From the NCBI RefSeq assembly GCF_024622195.1, contig NZ_JANKBI010000004.1, forward strand, positions 299,807 to 363,806: a DNA stretch of 64,000 bases, read 5' to 3'. Both the position numbers and the translations under genes were made by a program. Below the pieces are notes generated by a model. The model was not told the DNA's origin. It did no database searches and was given only the letters and a program-made list of their open reading frames with translations. The first letter of the stretch is position 1, and every line of letters begins with the position of its first letter. Source of the DNA: Murimonas intestini (lineage in GTDB: Bacteria > Bacillota > Clostridia > Lachnospirales > Lachnospiraceae). Below, in pieces: positions 1-8,847 of this stretch.

Positions 1-1
1 A

Positions 2-100
2 CGGTGTGATGATGTCTGTCCTGAATATATTTCATTTTCCGGCTGTCTGAACAAGCTGGAGGAAGCCATGGAGGAGGTAAATGGAAATGACAAAAAATGA
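2..100 (+). CDS. asrA: Anaerobic sulfite reductase subunit A, C-terminal end (partial)
   Basis: Only the last 32 codons lie in the window; the frame is open from base 2 and stops at TGA 98-100. The visible residues begin RCDDVCPEYISF, where the C-x3-C-P pattern is typical of the end of a ferredoxin-type 4Fe-4S binding site in AsrA. AsrA carries electrons to the AsrC sulfite-reducing subunit. Its stop overlaps the start of asrB by about 20 bases, so the two are translationally coupled. The call rests on the visible C-terminus and on the intact asrB and asrC that follow. Confidence 0.8.
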   Translation, partial: RCDDVCPEYISFSGCLNKLEEAMEEVNGNDKK

Positions 101-881
101 GTATGTGCCTTTTCTCTCTGAAGTCCTTGAGGTTATCCCTCATACTGACATAGAATATACCTTCCGCATGAGCTATGTGGGAGATGTCCGTCCCGGACAG
201 TTTTTTGAGGTCTCTATTCCCAGATACGGGGAGGCCCCCATCTCCGTGAGCGGAATCGGCAACGGCAGCATCGACCTGACTATACGCCGTGTAGGCAAAG
301 TGACAAACGAGATTTTCGAACAGTACAAGGGAACATCCCTCTATTTGAGAGGGCCTTACGGGAACGGATTTAACACGGAGGATTACCAGGACAAAGAACT
401 TGTGATCGTAGCCGGGGGAACAGGAGTATCCCCTGTCCGTGGCATAATCACCTATTTTGCCAGCCATACGGAAAAAGCAGTATCCGCAGCTCTTATCGCC
501 GGTTTTAAAACTCCGAAGGATATCCTTTTCCGGGAGGACTTTGCGCTCTGGAAAAAACGTCTTAATGTGATCCTGACTGTGGATGATAATACAGCAGATC
601 CTACCTTCCCCCAGGGGCTGGTGACCAAATATATACCTGGCCTTGAGTTTAAGGATATTAAAAATGCCGCCGCCATTGTGGTGGGTCCTCCCGCAATGAT
701 GCGTTTTTCTGTAAAAGCTCTGCTGGAGCGGGGATTGTCAGAAGAGCAGATATGGATCTCCCATGAAAGAAAAATGTGCTGTGGAATAGGAAAATGCGGC
801 CACTGCCGCATAGGCGATGCCTATGTGTGTCTGGACGGCCCTGTATTTAATTATTCCAGGGGCAGCACCCTGCTGGACTAG
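81..881 (+). CDS. asrB: Anaerobic sulfite reductase subunit B
   Basis: AsrB is the flavin and NAD(P)H-binding electron-transfer subunit of the cytoplasmic dissimilatory-type sulfite reductase that reduces sulfite to sulfide. The ferredoxin-reductase-like fold is visible: an FAD-binding part with EAPISVSG near residues 50-57, the nucleotide loop VAGGTGVSPVRG near 111-122, and a C-terminal 2Fe-2S type cluster region CCGIGKCGHC (about residues 233-242) followed by a further Cys in YVCLDGP. Length (266 aa) is normal. Start is ATG 81 or more likely ATG 87, which sits 8-9 bases after the GAGGAGG ribosome site at 71-77. It overlaps asrA and is 14 bases ahead of asrC, so asrABC is one operon. Confidence 0.93.
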   Translation: MEMTKNEYVPFLSEVLEVIPHTDIEYTFRMSYVGDVRPGQFFEVSIPRYGEAPISVSGIGNGSIDLTIRRVGKVTNEIFEQYKGTSLYLRGPYGNGFNTEDYQDKELVIVAGGTGVSPVRGIITYFASHTEKAVSAALIAGFKTPKDILFREDFALWKKRLNVILTVDDNTADPTFPQGLVTKYIPGLEFKDIKNAAAIVVGPPAMMRFSVKALLERGLSEEQIWISHERKMCCGIGKCGHCRIGDAYVCLDGPVFNYSRGSTLLD

Positions 882-895
882 AGGAGGAACAAGAT

Positions 896-1870
896 ATGGA
901 TATCAATACTAAAAAGCTTAAAAAGAATGCTTTTCGCGTCACCAAGGTCAGGGGCAAGACTGCTTCCCGGATCCGTGTGCCCGGCGGCCATTTGGACGCA
1001 GGATATTTATCACTTATACAGGAAATCGCTGAAAAATTCGGCAACGGCACAGTGCATATCACAAACCGCCAGGGCTTTGAGATCCCCGGAATCGATTATG
1101 AAAATATGCCCCAGGTCAATGCCATGCTTCAGCCCATCATCGAGGGCCTGAACATTAACCAGGCTGATCCGGGAAAGGGCTATCCGGCAAGCGGCACCCG
1201 GAATATCTCCGCATGCATCGGAAACCGGGTCTGTCCTTTCGCCTGCTATGATACTACCGCCTTTGCACAGAGAATAGAAAAGGCCGTTTTTCCAAACGAC
1301 CTGCATTTCAAGATAGCGCTGACCGGCTGCCCCAATGACTGTGCAAAGGTCCGCATGCACGATTTCGGCATCATCGGCATGACGCTGCCTGTGCTTGAAA
1401 AAGACCGCTGCGTGACATGCTCCGCATGTGTGAAGGCCTGCCGCAGGAAGTCTGTGGAGGCTCTCACTGCTGTCAGCTTCCGGCCGTCCAGAAATGAAGA
1501 AAAATGTATCGGCTGCGGTGAATGTATCCTGAACTGCCCCACATCAGCCTGGACAAGGAGCGGTAAAAAATATTACCGCCTCACCCTGTTCGGGAGAAGC
1601 GGCAAAAGGAACCCCCGTCTCGGGGAAGATTTTATCAAGTGGGCTGACGAAGAGAGTATCATAAAGATAATCCTGAACACCTACGATTACGTGGAACATT
1701 ATATCGACCGCACCGCGCCGGGCGGAAAAGAGCACATTGGTTACATCGTGGACCGCACCGGCTTTGAGGAGTACAAAAAATGGGCGCTAAAAGATGTCAC
1801 ACTCCCGGAGATCGCAAAGGTATATACCCCGCTGTATTGGAGCAATGGGATATCATTTACCGGAAGATGA
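896..1870 (+). CDS. asrC: Anaerobic sulfite reductase subunit C
   Basis: AsrC is the siroheme and Fe-S catalytic subunit reducing sulfite to hydrogen sulfide. The nitrite/sulfite reductase half-domain (residues 1-65) is followed by the siroheme/4Fe-4S ligand motifs CIGNRVCPFAC (about 103-113) and GCPNDCAK (about 144-151). Two ferredoxin 4Fe-4S motifs follow, CVTCSACVKAC and CIGCGECILNC. Length of 324 aa fits the family. A ribosome site GAGGAGG lies at 881-887. The last 18 bases overlap the 3' end of the convergent MATE gene, so no terminator separates them. Confidence 0.95.
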   Translation: MDINTKKLKKNAFRVTKVRGKTASRIRVPGGHLDAGYLSLIQEIAEKFGNGTVHITNRQGFEIPGIDYENMPQVNAMLQPIIEGLNINQADPGKGYPASGTRNISACIGNRVCPFACYDTTAFAQRIEKAVFPNDLHFKIALTGCPNDCAKVRMHDFGIIGMTLPVLEKDRCVTCSACVKACRRKSVEALTAVSFRPSRNEEKCIGCGECILNCPTSAWTRSGKKYYRLTLFGRSGKRNPRLGEDFIKWADEESIIKIILNTYDYVEHYIDRTAPGGKEHIGYIVDRTGFEEYKKWALKDVTLPEIAKVYTPLYWSNGISFTGR

Positions 1871-3211
1871 TATTCTCTGTCTCTCTTTCTTCCCAAGAAG
1901 GGCAAAATAACCCACACACAGTATGATCTGGAAGGCTGTGGAGAGCGGGATGGCCAGGCCGACCTTGAACAGTGATACAGGTTTTATAAGGCTCATCAGA
2001 TAAGATACAGGGATCCTGACACAGAACGCGCCTGCGATCCCCTGTATCATGACAAAGGTGGTCTTCCCGCAGCCGTTGAAATATCCCGTAAAACAGAATG
2101 CAAATGATACAAGCAGGCAGTCCAGGGCATATGCCTTCAGATATTCTGCCGAGGCGAGTATGACCGCCTCATCTTTTGCAAACATCCCCGAGAGGATATC
2201 TCCATGGAAGAAAGAAAAATATGCCAGGAAGACTCCAAGCCCCAGAGATACAAGGATGCCGTAGAGCAGCGCCCTTCTGGCCCTGGCAGGCTTTCCGGCC
2301 CCTGTATTCTGTGCAACAAAGGCTGACATGGCCTGGGAACACGCTGACGGGATCAGCAGCACGAATCCGCAGATTTTCTCCGCCACTCCTACTCCAGCGG
2401 ATGCGATAACTCCCAGCGTGTTGATGATTGCCGTGATTGCCAGAAATGAGGCAGAGACAAGGACATCCTGGAGCGCGATGGGGAACCCCAGCCTGAGGAC
2501 AGCCGGGACATAGCCCTTGTGAAACTTTATGTATTCCTTCCCGAACTCAAACGGGAACTTCTGCTTCCTGATGATAACAAATGACAGCAGGACGCTGACT
2601 GCCTGGGCAAACACTGTGGCTATGGCAGCGCCTGCCGCCCCCAGGTGGAAGCCCCCTACAAGAAGCAGATCCCCTGCTATATTTACAACACACGCAATAG
2701 CTACTGTAATCAGCGGCATCTTAGAATTGCCCATCCCCCTGAAAATACTTCCCAGCACATTATAGGCAATAATAAAGACCGAGCCTGCTGAGCAGATACG
2801 CACATACAATATGGTATCATCAAATGCCTCCAGGGGCGTCTGCATGACCTTCCCAAAGGGCACTGCAAGCAGCTGCATCAGCACAGTCACTGCTATGCCT
2901 ATGACTATAAACATGCAGATACTGGCTCCAACTACCCTGCCCGCATCCGAGAGCCTGCCCTCCCCGATCTTCTGCCCCAGCAGGATAGTCGTTCCCATAG
3001 CCAGGCCCACGATAGCTGAAGTGATAACCTGCATCATCCAGCTTCCGGTTGAAACAGCCGATACAGAAGCCGCATTTCCAAACTGTCCCACGATCAGCAT
3101 ATCCACAGCTCCATACATTGTCTGCAGAAAAAGCGCCAGAAGCACCGGCAGCGCAAACCCCATAAGGGGTGAGAATATTTTTCCTTCTGTAAAATTCTTC
3201 GTGTTTTCCAT
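1853..3211 (-). CDS. MATE family efflux transporter
   Basis: A 452-residue, 12-helix membrane protein of the MATE family, which exports drugs or organic cations in exchange for Na+ or H+. The N-terminal segment KIFSPLMGFALPVLLALFLQ and the following MYGAVDMLIVGQFG are the characteristic first-helix pattern, and the protein shows two related halves of six hydrophobic stretches. The start ATG 3211 has AAGGAGA upstream. It is monocistronic, lies 166 bases beyond the end of thrS (with the thrS terminator between) and ends inside the 3' end of asrC. The substrate cannot be deduced. Confidence 0.9.
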   Translation of the reverse strand: MENTKNFTEGKIFSPLMGFALPVLLALFLQTMYGAVDMLIVGQFGNAASVSAVSTGSWMMQVITSAIVGLAMGTTILLGQKIGEGRLSDAGRVVGASICMFIVIGIAVTVLMQLLAVPFGKVMQTPLEAFDDTILYVRICSAGSVFIIAYNVLGSIFRGMGNSKMPLITVAIACVVNIAGDLLLVGGFHLGAAGAAIATVFAQAVSVLLSFVIIRKQKFPFEFGKEYIKFHKGYVPAVLRLGFPIALQDVLVSASFLAITAIINTLGVIASAGVGVAEKICGFVLLIPSACSQAMSAFVAQNTGAGKPARARRALLYGILVSLGLGVFLAYFSFFHGDILSGMFAKDEAVILASAEYLKAYALDCLLVSFAFCFTGYFNGCGKTTFVMIQGIAGAFCVRIPVSYLMSLIKPVSLFKVGLAIPLSTAFQIILCVGYFALLGKKERQRISSSGK

Positions 3212-3258
3212 AAACCTTTCTCCTTAATCCCTTCATGTTCAAGAACGTATTTGTACTC

Positions 3259-3312
3259 AAAAAAGCCGGACAAGGCAGCAGGCGTTTCAGCCCGCCATCT
3301 TATCCGGCTTGT
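3259..3312 (-). terminator. Rho-independent terminator of thrS
   Basis: On the minus strand an imperfect hairpin with outer arms GCCGGATAAG and CTTGTCCGGC is followed directly by six T residues (plus 3259-3264). It sits between the thrS stop (3377) and the start of the MATE gene, so it ends the thrS transcript. Confidence 0.85.
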
Positions 3313-3376
3313 TACTTCTTTAGAGTAATTTGCCTCCGATGAGCGCTATCATTATAGCTTATGGACCAGAAATTTG

Positions 3377-5134
3377 TCAAGCCTCCTCTTCGGCTTCCGC
3401 CATTTCCAGAAATGTGCTGAGGCTGACAGCTCCCATATCTCCGGCATCCCTTTTCCTGAGTGAAACTGTCCCTGATTCTTTTTCTTTCTCCCCAACTATC
3501 ATCATAAAGGGGACTTTATCCAGCTGTGCCTCCCTGATCTTATAGCCCAGTTTTTCATCTCTCATATCTATCTCGCAGCGCACATTTTTTTCACGCAGCT
3601 TCTCCATCACCTCCTGTGCATATCCTGCAAATCTGTCTGATACAGGAAGTATCTTTACCTGGACAGGGGCAAGCCAGCAGGGGAATTTTCCCGCATAATG
3701 TTCTATGAGTATCCCTATGAACCTCTCGATCGAGCCAAATACTACCCTGTGGATCATAATGGGTCTGTGTTTCTTTCCGTCAGCCCCCACATACTCTGCT
3801 TCAAATCTCAGCGGGAGCTGGAAATCCAGCTGTATCGTCCCGCACTGCCACGTCCTGCCTATGGAGTCCTCCAGATGGAAGTCTATCTTGGGTCCGTAAA
3901 AAGCCCCGTCCCCCTCATTTATAATATAGTCCATGCCAAGGGCGTCAAGAGCGCTCTTAAGCCCATCTGTAGCCAGTTCCCAGTCCTCATCGCTCCCTAT
4001 GCTGTCCTCCGGCCTTGTAGAGAGCTCCACATGGTATTTAAAGCCGAATCTGCTGTATACTTCATCAATAAGGCTGATCACCCTCTTAATCTCATCTGTG
4101 ATCTGTTCCTCTGTCATAAAAATATGGGCATCATCCTGTGTAAAGCAGCGCACCCTCATCAGCCCGTGCAGCTGCCCGGATTTCTCATGCCTGTGTACAA
4201 GGCCAAGCTCTCCCATCCTGAGAGGCAGGTCCTTATAGGAACGCGGCTCCATCTTATATACAAGCATCCCTCCCGGGCAGTTCATGGGCTTAATGGCAAA
4301 ATCCTTCTCATCAATGACTGTTGTGTACATATTTTCCCTGTAGTGGTCCCAATGTCCCGATGTCTCCCAGAGGCTCCTCTCCAGCATCATGGGTGTGGAT
4401 ATTTCCACATAGCCTTCTCTCTGATGAAGCCTGCGCCAATAATCTATAAGCAGGTTCTTCAGGACCATCCCTTTAGGCAGAAAGAACGGAAAGCCCGGCC
4501 CCTCTTCCATCATTGTAAATAATCCCAGCTCTTTTCCCAGCTTTCTGTGATCTCTCAGCTTTGCCTCCTCTTCCTGCTTCAGATACGCCTCCAGTTCAGA
4601 AGACTTGGGGAAGGACGTCCCGTAAATCCTTGTAAGCATCTTATTCTTCTCATTTCCTCTCCAGTAAGCGCCAGCCACACCTGTCAGCTTGAAGGCCCTG
4701 ATCAGGCTTGTATTAGATACATGGGGGCCGGCACACAGGTCCGTATATTCCCCCTGCTGGTAGAAGCTGACAGCCTCCCTGCAGGGCAGCTCCCTGATCA
4801 GCTCAGCCTTGTATTCCTCGTCTTTCTCTTCCATCAGGGCCAGGGCCTCCTCCCGGCTGGCCTCATATCTTCTGAGAGGGAGGGATTCTTTTACTATCTT
4901 CTTCATTTCCTTCTCCACATCTTCCAGATTCTCTGCTGTAAATGGAAAGCTGAATTCAAAGTCATAATAAAAACCTTTTTCAATAGACGGCCCAATGGCG
5001 CACTTTGTCTCCGGATACAGACGCTTGACCGCCTGTGCCAGAATATGGGCTGTCGTGTGCCGGAATGCCGCCCTTCCTTCCTCAGAATCAAATCCCAGTT
5101 CTTTAATTGTTCCATCCTTCATACTTACTTTCAT
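3377..5134 (-). CDS. thrS: Threonine-tRNA ligase
   Basis: Charges tRNA-Thr with threonine. The domains run in the usual order: a short TGS-like N-terminus, the editing/second additional domain with HTTAHILAQAVKRLYP (about residues 25-40), the class II catalytic core with motif 2 FRHE-like LVHRHEKSGQLHGLMRVRCF, motif 3 GSIERFIGILIEHY, and the C-terminal anticodon-binding domain (about 480-585). I chose ATG 5134 (585 aa) because AGGAGA lies 8 bases upstream and the product starts MKVSMKDG. A longer frame to 5248 runs into the T-box terminator and is not translated. Expression should be induced by uncharged tRNA-Thr through the leader. Confidence 0.96.
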   Translation of the reverse strand: MKVSMKDGTIKELGFDSEEGRAAFRHTTAHILAQAVKRLYPETKCAIGPSIEKGFYYDFEFSFPFTAENLEDVEKEMKKIVKESLPLRRYEASREEALALMEEKDEEYKAELIRELPCREAVSFYQQGEYTDLCAGPHVSNTSLIRAFKLTGVAGAYWRGNEKNKMLTRIYGTSFPKSSELEAYLKQEEEAKLRDHRKLGKELGLFTMMEEGPGFPFFLPKGMVLKNLLIDYWRRLHQREGYVEISTPMMLERSLWETSGHWDHYRENMYTTVIDEKDFAIKPMNCPGGMLVYKMEPRSYKDLPLRMGELGLVHRHEKSGQLHGLMRVRCFTQDDAHIFMTEEQITDEIKRVISLIDEVYSRFGFKYHVELSTRPEDSIGSDEDWELATDGLKSALDALGMDYIINEGDGAFYGPKIDFHLEDSIGRTWQCGTIQLDFQLPLRFEAEYVGADGKKHRPIMIHRVVFGSIERFIGILIEHYAGKFPCWLAPVQVKILPVSDRFAGYAQEVMEKLREKNVRCEIDMRDEKLGYKIREAQLDKVPFMMIVGEKEKESGTVSLRKRDAGDMGAVSLSTFLEMAEAEEEA

Positions 5135-5239
5135 GCTAAAATCTCCTCTTCTTCCATATTTCTCATATTTTTCTGCGGGTTCCCTGCTGAGAGCAGATAA
5201 CATAAGAAAGGACTGCAGAATGAAGTTTCCAATAAAATA

Positions 5240-5525
5240 AAAAAGCACCCCTATAGATAGACAGATCGTCTAAATATAAGGGTGCACACTTTTCATGCAC
5301 GGTTCCACCTTAACTTTTCACTTCGGATTCAAACAAATCCTATCCTTTAACGCAGGCATACGTCAGCGCCTACTCCCTCCCCCGGTCCGGCAGATCCGGA
5401 ACAGTTCAGTCTTTCAGCGCAGCAGCTTAGGAATGGTTTTCGTCAGACTTTCTTCATAAGGGGCTTCCACCTGTGCTCCCTCTCTCTGGATGTTTCCGTC
5501 TGACTACTCTTTCCGTCATCGCTTT
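5240..5525 (-). ncRNA. T-box leader (threonine) upstream of thrS
   Basis: On the minus strand the leader contains the conserved T-box sequence AAGGTGGAACCGTG (plus 5298-5311), which pairs with the free acceptor end of uncharged tRNA. It then has a terminator hairpin with GCACCC/GGGTGC ends (5245-5285) and a T run. In stem I the AGTA bulge is followed by GTCAGAC, which pairs with GTCTGAC. The specifier loop after it carries ACC at 5435-5437, a threonine codon, and the AGAGAGAGG GA-motif lies between. All elements agree with control of thrS by tRNA-Thr. Confidence 0.93.
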
Positions 5526-5554
5526 TCTTATGTTATTAATCATATTATAGCAGG

Positions 5555-6601
5555 TCATTTTGTTACGTCAAGGCTTTTTTCCATATCCATCTGCCAGTAT
5601 ACCCTGAAATGCTCTTCATTCAGCAGATCCACAAATCTCTTCTTGAAGATCAGGAATTCCTCCAGGTCCATGAGGATATGGTAGAGCATAGCCCTGCTCT
5701 CAAACTCTTCACGTGTGACAGGAAGCGGCTCTTCCCTCATCTTTTCGAATATATCCTGCAGTTTCTCAATCTGCCTGACAGGGATGTTCATTTCTTTTAC
5801 ATAGGGTGTCAGATATGTGATGTAATCTGATATGATCCTGGCCTGCGCAGGCAGGCTCCTTATCTTTTTCATCTCATAATGCAGATTGTGAAGTACCCCG
5901 AACTGTTTTATCCGCATCTCAAAGTACTGGATATAATATCCTGAATGTGACTGGAGATTATTGTTCTGATAATCATATGCCCTGTCCAGGAAAATCTGCA
6001 GACGTTTTTCCAGGCCGATGATATCCTCCCAGACATTTATCCTGTCCTCTTCATTCATCAGATAATGGGCAAGTTCCTCCAATATGGTCTGCAGCGCTCC
6101 TTCCGTCTCCCTCATATCCTGTATGATCCTGCTTTTCTGGGCGCTGTTGTTCTGAAACAGGTTCAAAAGCACGGCGATGGTGATTCCGATCAGTACCAGC
6201 AGGAATTCATTCAATATAAAATGCCAGGTAAAATTATGGGTGGCCAGAAAATGTGTGCCGATAACCGCATTCACAGATATGGTAGCCTTCCATCCAATAG
6301 ATTCGCTTATAATGATCAGCAGAAAGATAAACAGTCCAAAGGCGATCCACTGGCTGTCCACATGCATAAATATGATTTTCGAAAGAATGACTGACATGGC
6401 AAAGGTGAGGACACGGAAAAATGACAGCTTCAGAGTCTCCCACTTGGTAGTCGCTATGGTCAGCAGCGCTATGATACCTGCCGACGATGCATATTCCAGC
6501 TGCATCCACTCTGCAATCCATATCCCGATACAGCTTCCTACAGCTATTTTCAAAGCCTGGATCAATATTTTAATAATCTCGGTTTTTCTGCCCGCTCTCA
6601 A
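5555..6601 (-). CDS. Aromatic acid exporter family (FUSC-like) membrane protein
   Basis: 348 aa. The N-terminal half (about residues 12-150) has four to six hydrophobic helices including SCIGIWIAEWMQLEYASSAG and a GIIALLTIATTKWETLKLS stretch typical of the ArAE_1/DUF939 family. The soluble helical C-terminal half matches the matching C-terminal domain of that family. Related FUSC proteins have been linked to export of aromatic acids, but the substrate here is unknown. The start is TTG 6601 with GGAGG 10 bases upstream. A promoter lies at 6656-6685. It is monocistronic. Confidence 0.8.
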   Translation of the reverse strand: MRAGRKTEIIKILIQALKIAVGSCIGIWIAEWMQLEYASSAGIIALLTIATTKWETLKLSFFRVLTFAMSVILSKIIFMHVDSQWIAFGLFIFLLIIISESIGWKATISVNAVIGTHFLATHNFTWHFILNEFLLVLIGITIAVLLNLFQNNSAQKSRIIQDMRETEGALQTILEELAHYLMNEEDRINVWEDIIGLEKRLQIFLDRAYDYQNNNLQSHSGYYIQYFEMRIKQFGVLHNLHYEMKKIRSLPAQARIISDYITYLTPYVKEMNIPVRQIEKLQDIFEKMREEPLPVTREEFESRAMLYHILMDLEEFLIFKKRFVDLLNEEHFRVYWQMDMEKSLDVTK

Positions 6602-6655
6602 CTGATTGTCACCTCCGCCTTTCTATGGTTGTTTTTTTATTGCCTGCTAATAATC

Positions 6656-6685
6656 ATTATAACTTGCAGATATAAACGATGTAAA
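6656..6685 (-). promoter_or_regulatory. Sigma-A type promoter of the FUSC-like gene
   Basis: Minus-strand TTTACA (6680-6685), an 18-base spacer, then a perfect TATAAT (6656-6661), about 55 bases ahead of the TTG start at 6601. Confidence 0.65.
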
Positions 6686-6699
6686 GAAATTTTGGCGCT

Positions 6700-6937
6700 G
6701 AAATCCCCGTGATTTACGTAAAAGTTTCGCGCTGCAGCCCTGGGGATTTCCGTGCAAAATACGCAAGAAAACACCTGGCAGAACAGCGTCATTTGAACAG
6801 TAATGACTTACCTTCACCAAATATGCCGGCATATATACATACTATACCCAAAATAACCAGCTCTATTATTCTGCCTTATCCGCAACCATTTTTAAACACA
6901 GGAAAGGGAGGGCACGTCTCTACGCACTCTCCCTTTC
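6700..6937. other. Intergenic region 6602-7001 with two hairpins
   Basis: No convincing gene. It holds two inverted repeats. The first has arms GAAATCCCC (6700-6708) and GGGGATTTC (6742-6750) around a 33-base loop. The second has arms GAAAGGGAG (6902-6910) and CTCCCTTTC (6929-6937). The second lies just after the ade stop and may be its terminator, although the T run on the minus strand is weak. Confidence 0.45.
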
Positions 6938-7001
6938 TTATACTGCGGAGCACTTCTGCCTCCTGGTTGATTGCTTATCACTCTGTGACAAATAACACAT
7001 C

Positions 7002-8792
7002 CTATGCCTCTGTAAGAAAAAGAGGCACCGTCTCACCTTTTGCCACATCCACCAGTCCGCAGTCTGTGAGTTTAAGGGCCGGACTGACGGGAAGTCCCAG
7101 GGTGCATAATGACATGATAGGATTATAATGTCTGTATCCCAGATCAATGAGGCTCTCTCTGACTGAGCGGAGCATATTGCCTATATCATCCGCGGGAAGC
7201 TCTGACAGGATGCCGCAGACAGGCAGAGGCAGCTCCGAGGCAACACGCCCGTCCTCCACTGTGCATATCCCTCCCTGAAGCTGTATCAGTCTTCTTGCCG
7301 CTGTCAGCATATCATCTGTATCAGCCCCGATGACCATGAGGTTATGATGGTCATGATAGTAGGTGGTGGCAGCAGCCCCTCTCTTTATACAGTCCCCTGT
7401 CACAAATCCATAGCCTATATTTCCATTCCTTCCGTGACGCTCCATGACTGCAGCCAGCATGCAGCCTGTCCCTTGCCACAGCAGCTTTCCGTCAGCCACT
7501 TCCATTTCCACATGGCTTTCTTTCGTCTGTGTGCATCCGTCATGCACCTCTATGACACGGACAAGGATGCGTTCACGACCGCCGTTTAAAGTCCTCTCCC
7601 TCACCTTGCGGGGAAGTGGGGGCTCCAGCTGCTCTGCCAGGATGGAGTCAAGATGCACACTGTGGTAAAATCCCGTGGGAAACCCGTAGGGACGCAGCTG
7701 CCTTCCCGTCTCTCCCTTACAGAAAATCTCTTTTCCGTCTTTAAAGACATAGTCCGGCTCAAAGATCATGTGCTCTTCTCTTCTGACCAGCTGGAAATCC
7801 GCCCTTCTTCCAGGCGCCAGGGCCCCTCTGTCTCTCAGATTCATCCTTCTGGCCGGGGTATATGATGCACAGTATATGGCTTCCTTCAACGGAAATCCCA
7901 TATCTACGGCCTTCTGGACAATGTAATTGAGCTGTCCGTGTTCTTTAAGTTCATCCGCCATAGTGTCATCTGTCACAAAACAGCAGTGTTCATACAATCC
8001 ATTATCTATGATATACTCCAGTATCTCCCGCTTCAACATTTTCTCCTGGAGCTCTACAAACATGCCGTTTTCAAAGCGCTCCCTGATCTCCTCCAGATTA
8101 TGCTCTGTGTGGTCGGCATCAATTCCCCTGTAGAGAAATTTCGCCAGGTCCAGGCCCACAAGTGACGGACAGTGCCCCTCAACCACAGCCTGGGGATCCT
8201 CCTCCCTGAGATAATCCAGGAATCTGGTGATTTCCAGTTCATCCCCCCGGACTATCTGCCGGTAATTCATCACCTCACCAACACAGACTACACCGTCCTC
8301 CTGCATCAGGTGCTTCATCTCTTCAAATCCTATGACACCCCCTGTTGTCTCCAGCTTTTCATTTGTGGACGGAACACTGCTTGGAATGCCATAATAAATA
8401 TCAACAGGGGAATCCTTGGCTCCGTTTATCATTTCATGGATTCCCTGCATTCCCATCACATTCGCTATCTCATGAGGCTCCGACACAAGTGTTGTCACCC
8501 CGCAGGACGCAGCGCGCTCACCAAATGAAACGGGCGTCATCATAGAGCTTTCAATATGCATATGGATATCTATGAAGCCAGGAAGCATCAGATGCCCTCT
8601 GCCGTCAAGAATACGGCCGGCCTCTATCTGCTGCCTCCCCTCGTCCTCAGACTGGCCTCCCATTCCCATGCAGCCCTTAGTGTCCACATACCATATCCGC
8701 TCACCTTTGACATATACATCTGCAGGAATGAACTTTTTCAGATAAGAATTATAAACTTCTGTACCCTTTATGAGCAAATCCGCTTTTTCCAT
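7002..8792 (-). CDS. ade: Adenine deaminase
   Basis: Deaminates adenine to hypoxanthine in the cytoplasm for purine salvage. The amidohydrolase metal motif is visible as GFIDIHMHIESSMM (about residues 72-85), followed by EPHEIANVMG and the conserved C-terminal segment GNIGYGFVTG...TTYYHDHHNLMVIG. Length of 596 aa is normal for this Mn/Fe-dependent family. The start ATG 8792 has AGGAGGATAT immediately upstream. It follows the purine permease by 55 bases on the same strand, so uptake and deamination are co-transcribed. The divergent LysR regulator is a plausible controller. Confidence 0.95.
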   Translation of the reverse strand: MEKADLLIKGTEVYNSYLKKFIPADVYVKGERIWYVDTKGCMGMGGQSEDEGRQQIEAGRILDGRGHLMLPGFIDIHMHIESSMMTPVSFGERAASCGVTTLVSEPHEIANVMGMQGIHEMINGAKDSPVDIYYGIPSSVPSTNEKLETTGGVIGFEEMKHLMQEDGVVCVGEVMNYRQIVRGDELEITRFLDYLREEDPQAVVEGHCPSLVGLDLAKFLYRGIDADHTEHNLEEIRERFENGMFVELQEKMLKREILEYIIDNGLYEHCCFVTDDTMADELKEHGQLNYIVQKAVDMGFPLKEAIYCASYTPARRMNLRDRGALAPGRRADFQLVRREEHMIFEPDYVFKDGKEIFCKGETGRQLRPYGFPTGFYHSVHLDSILAEQLEPPLPRKVRERTLNGGRERILVRVIEVHDGCTQTKESHVEMEVADGKLLWQGTGCMLAAVMERHGRNGNIGYGFVTGDCIKRGAAATTYYHDHHNLMVIGADTDDMLTAARRLIQLQGGICTVEDGRVASELPLPVCGILSELPADDIGNMLRSVRESLIDLGYRHYNPIMSLCTLGLPVSPALKLTDCGLVDVAKGETVPLFLTEA

Positions 8793-8847
8793 ATATCCTC
8801 CTGTCTGAACCTTCAGCAGTCTGGTTTCCCCAAACTGCCGCAGGCGA

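Noticed and set aside
3698..4522. 274-codon plus-strand frame
   Set aside because: It lies entirely antisense to thrS, whose motifs are unmistakable; no ribosome site or family match.
5135..5248. In-frame N-terminal extension of thrS
   Set aside because: It would be translated from inside the T-box terminator and lacks a ribosome site; ATG 5134 has one and fits the family.
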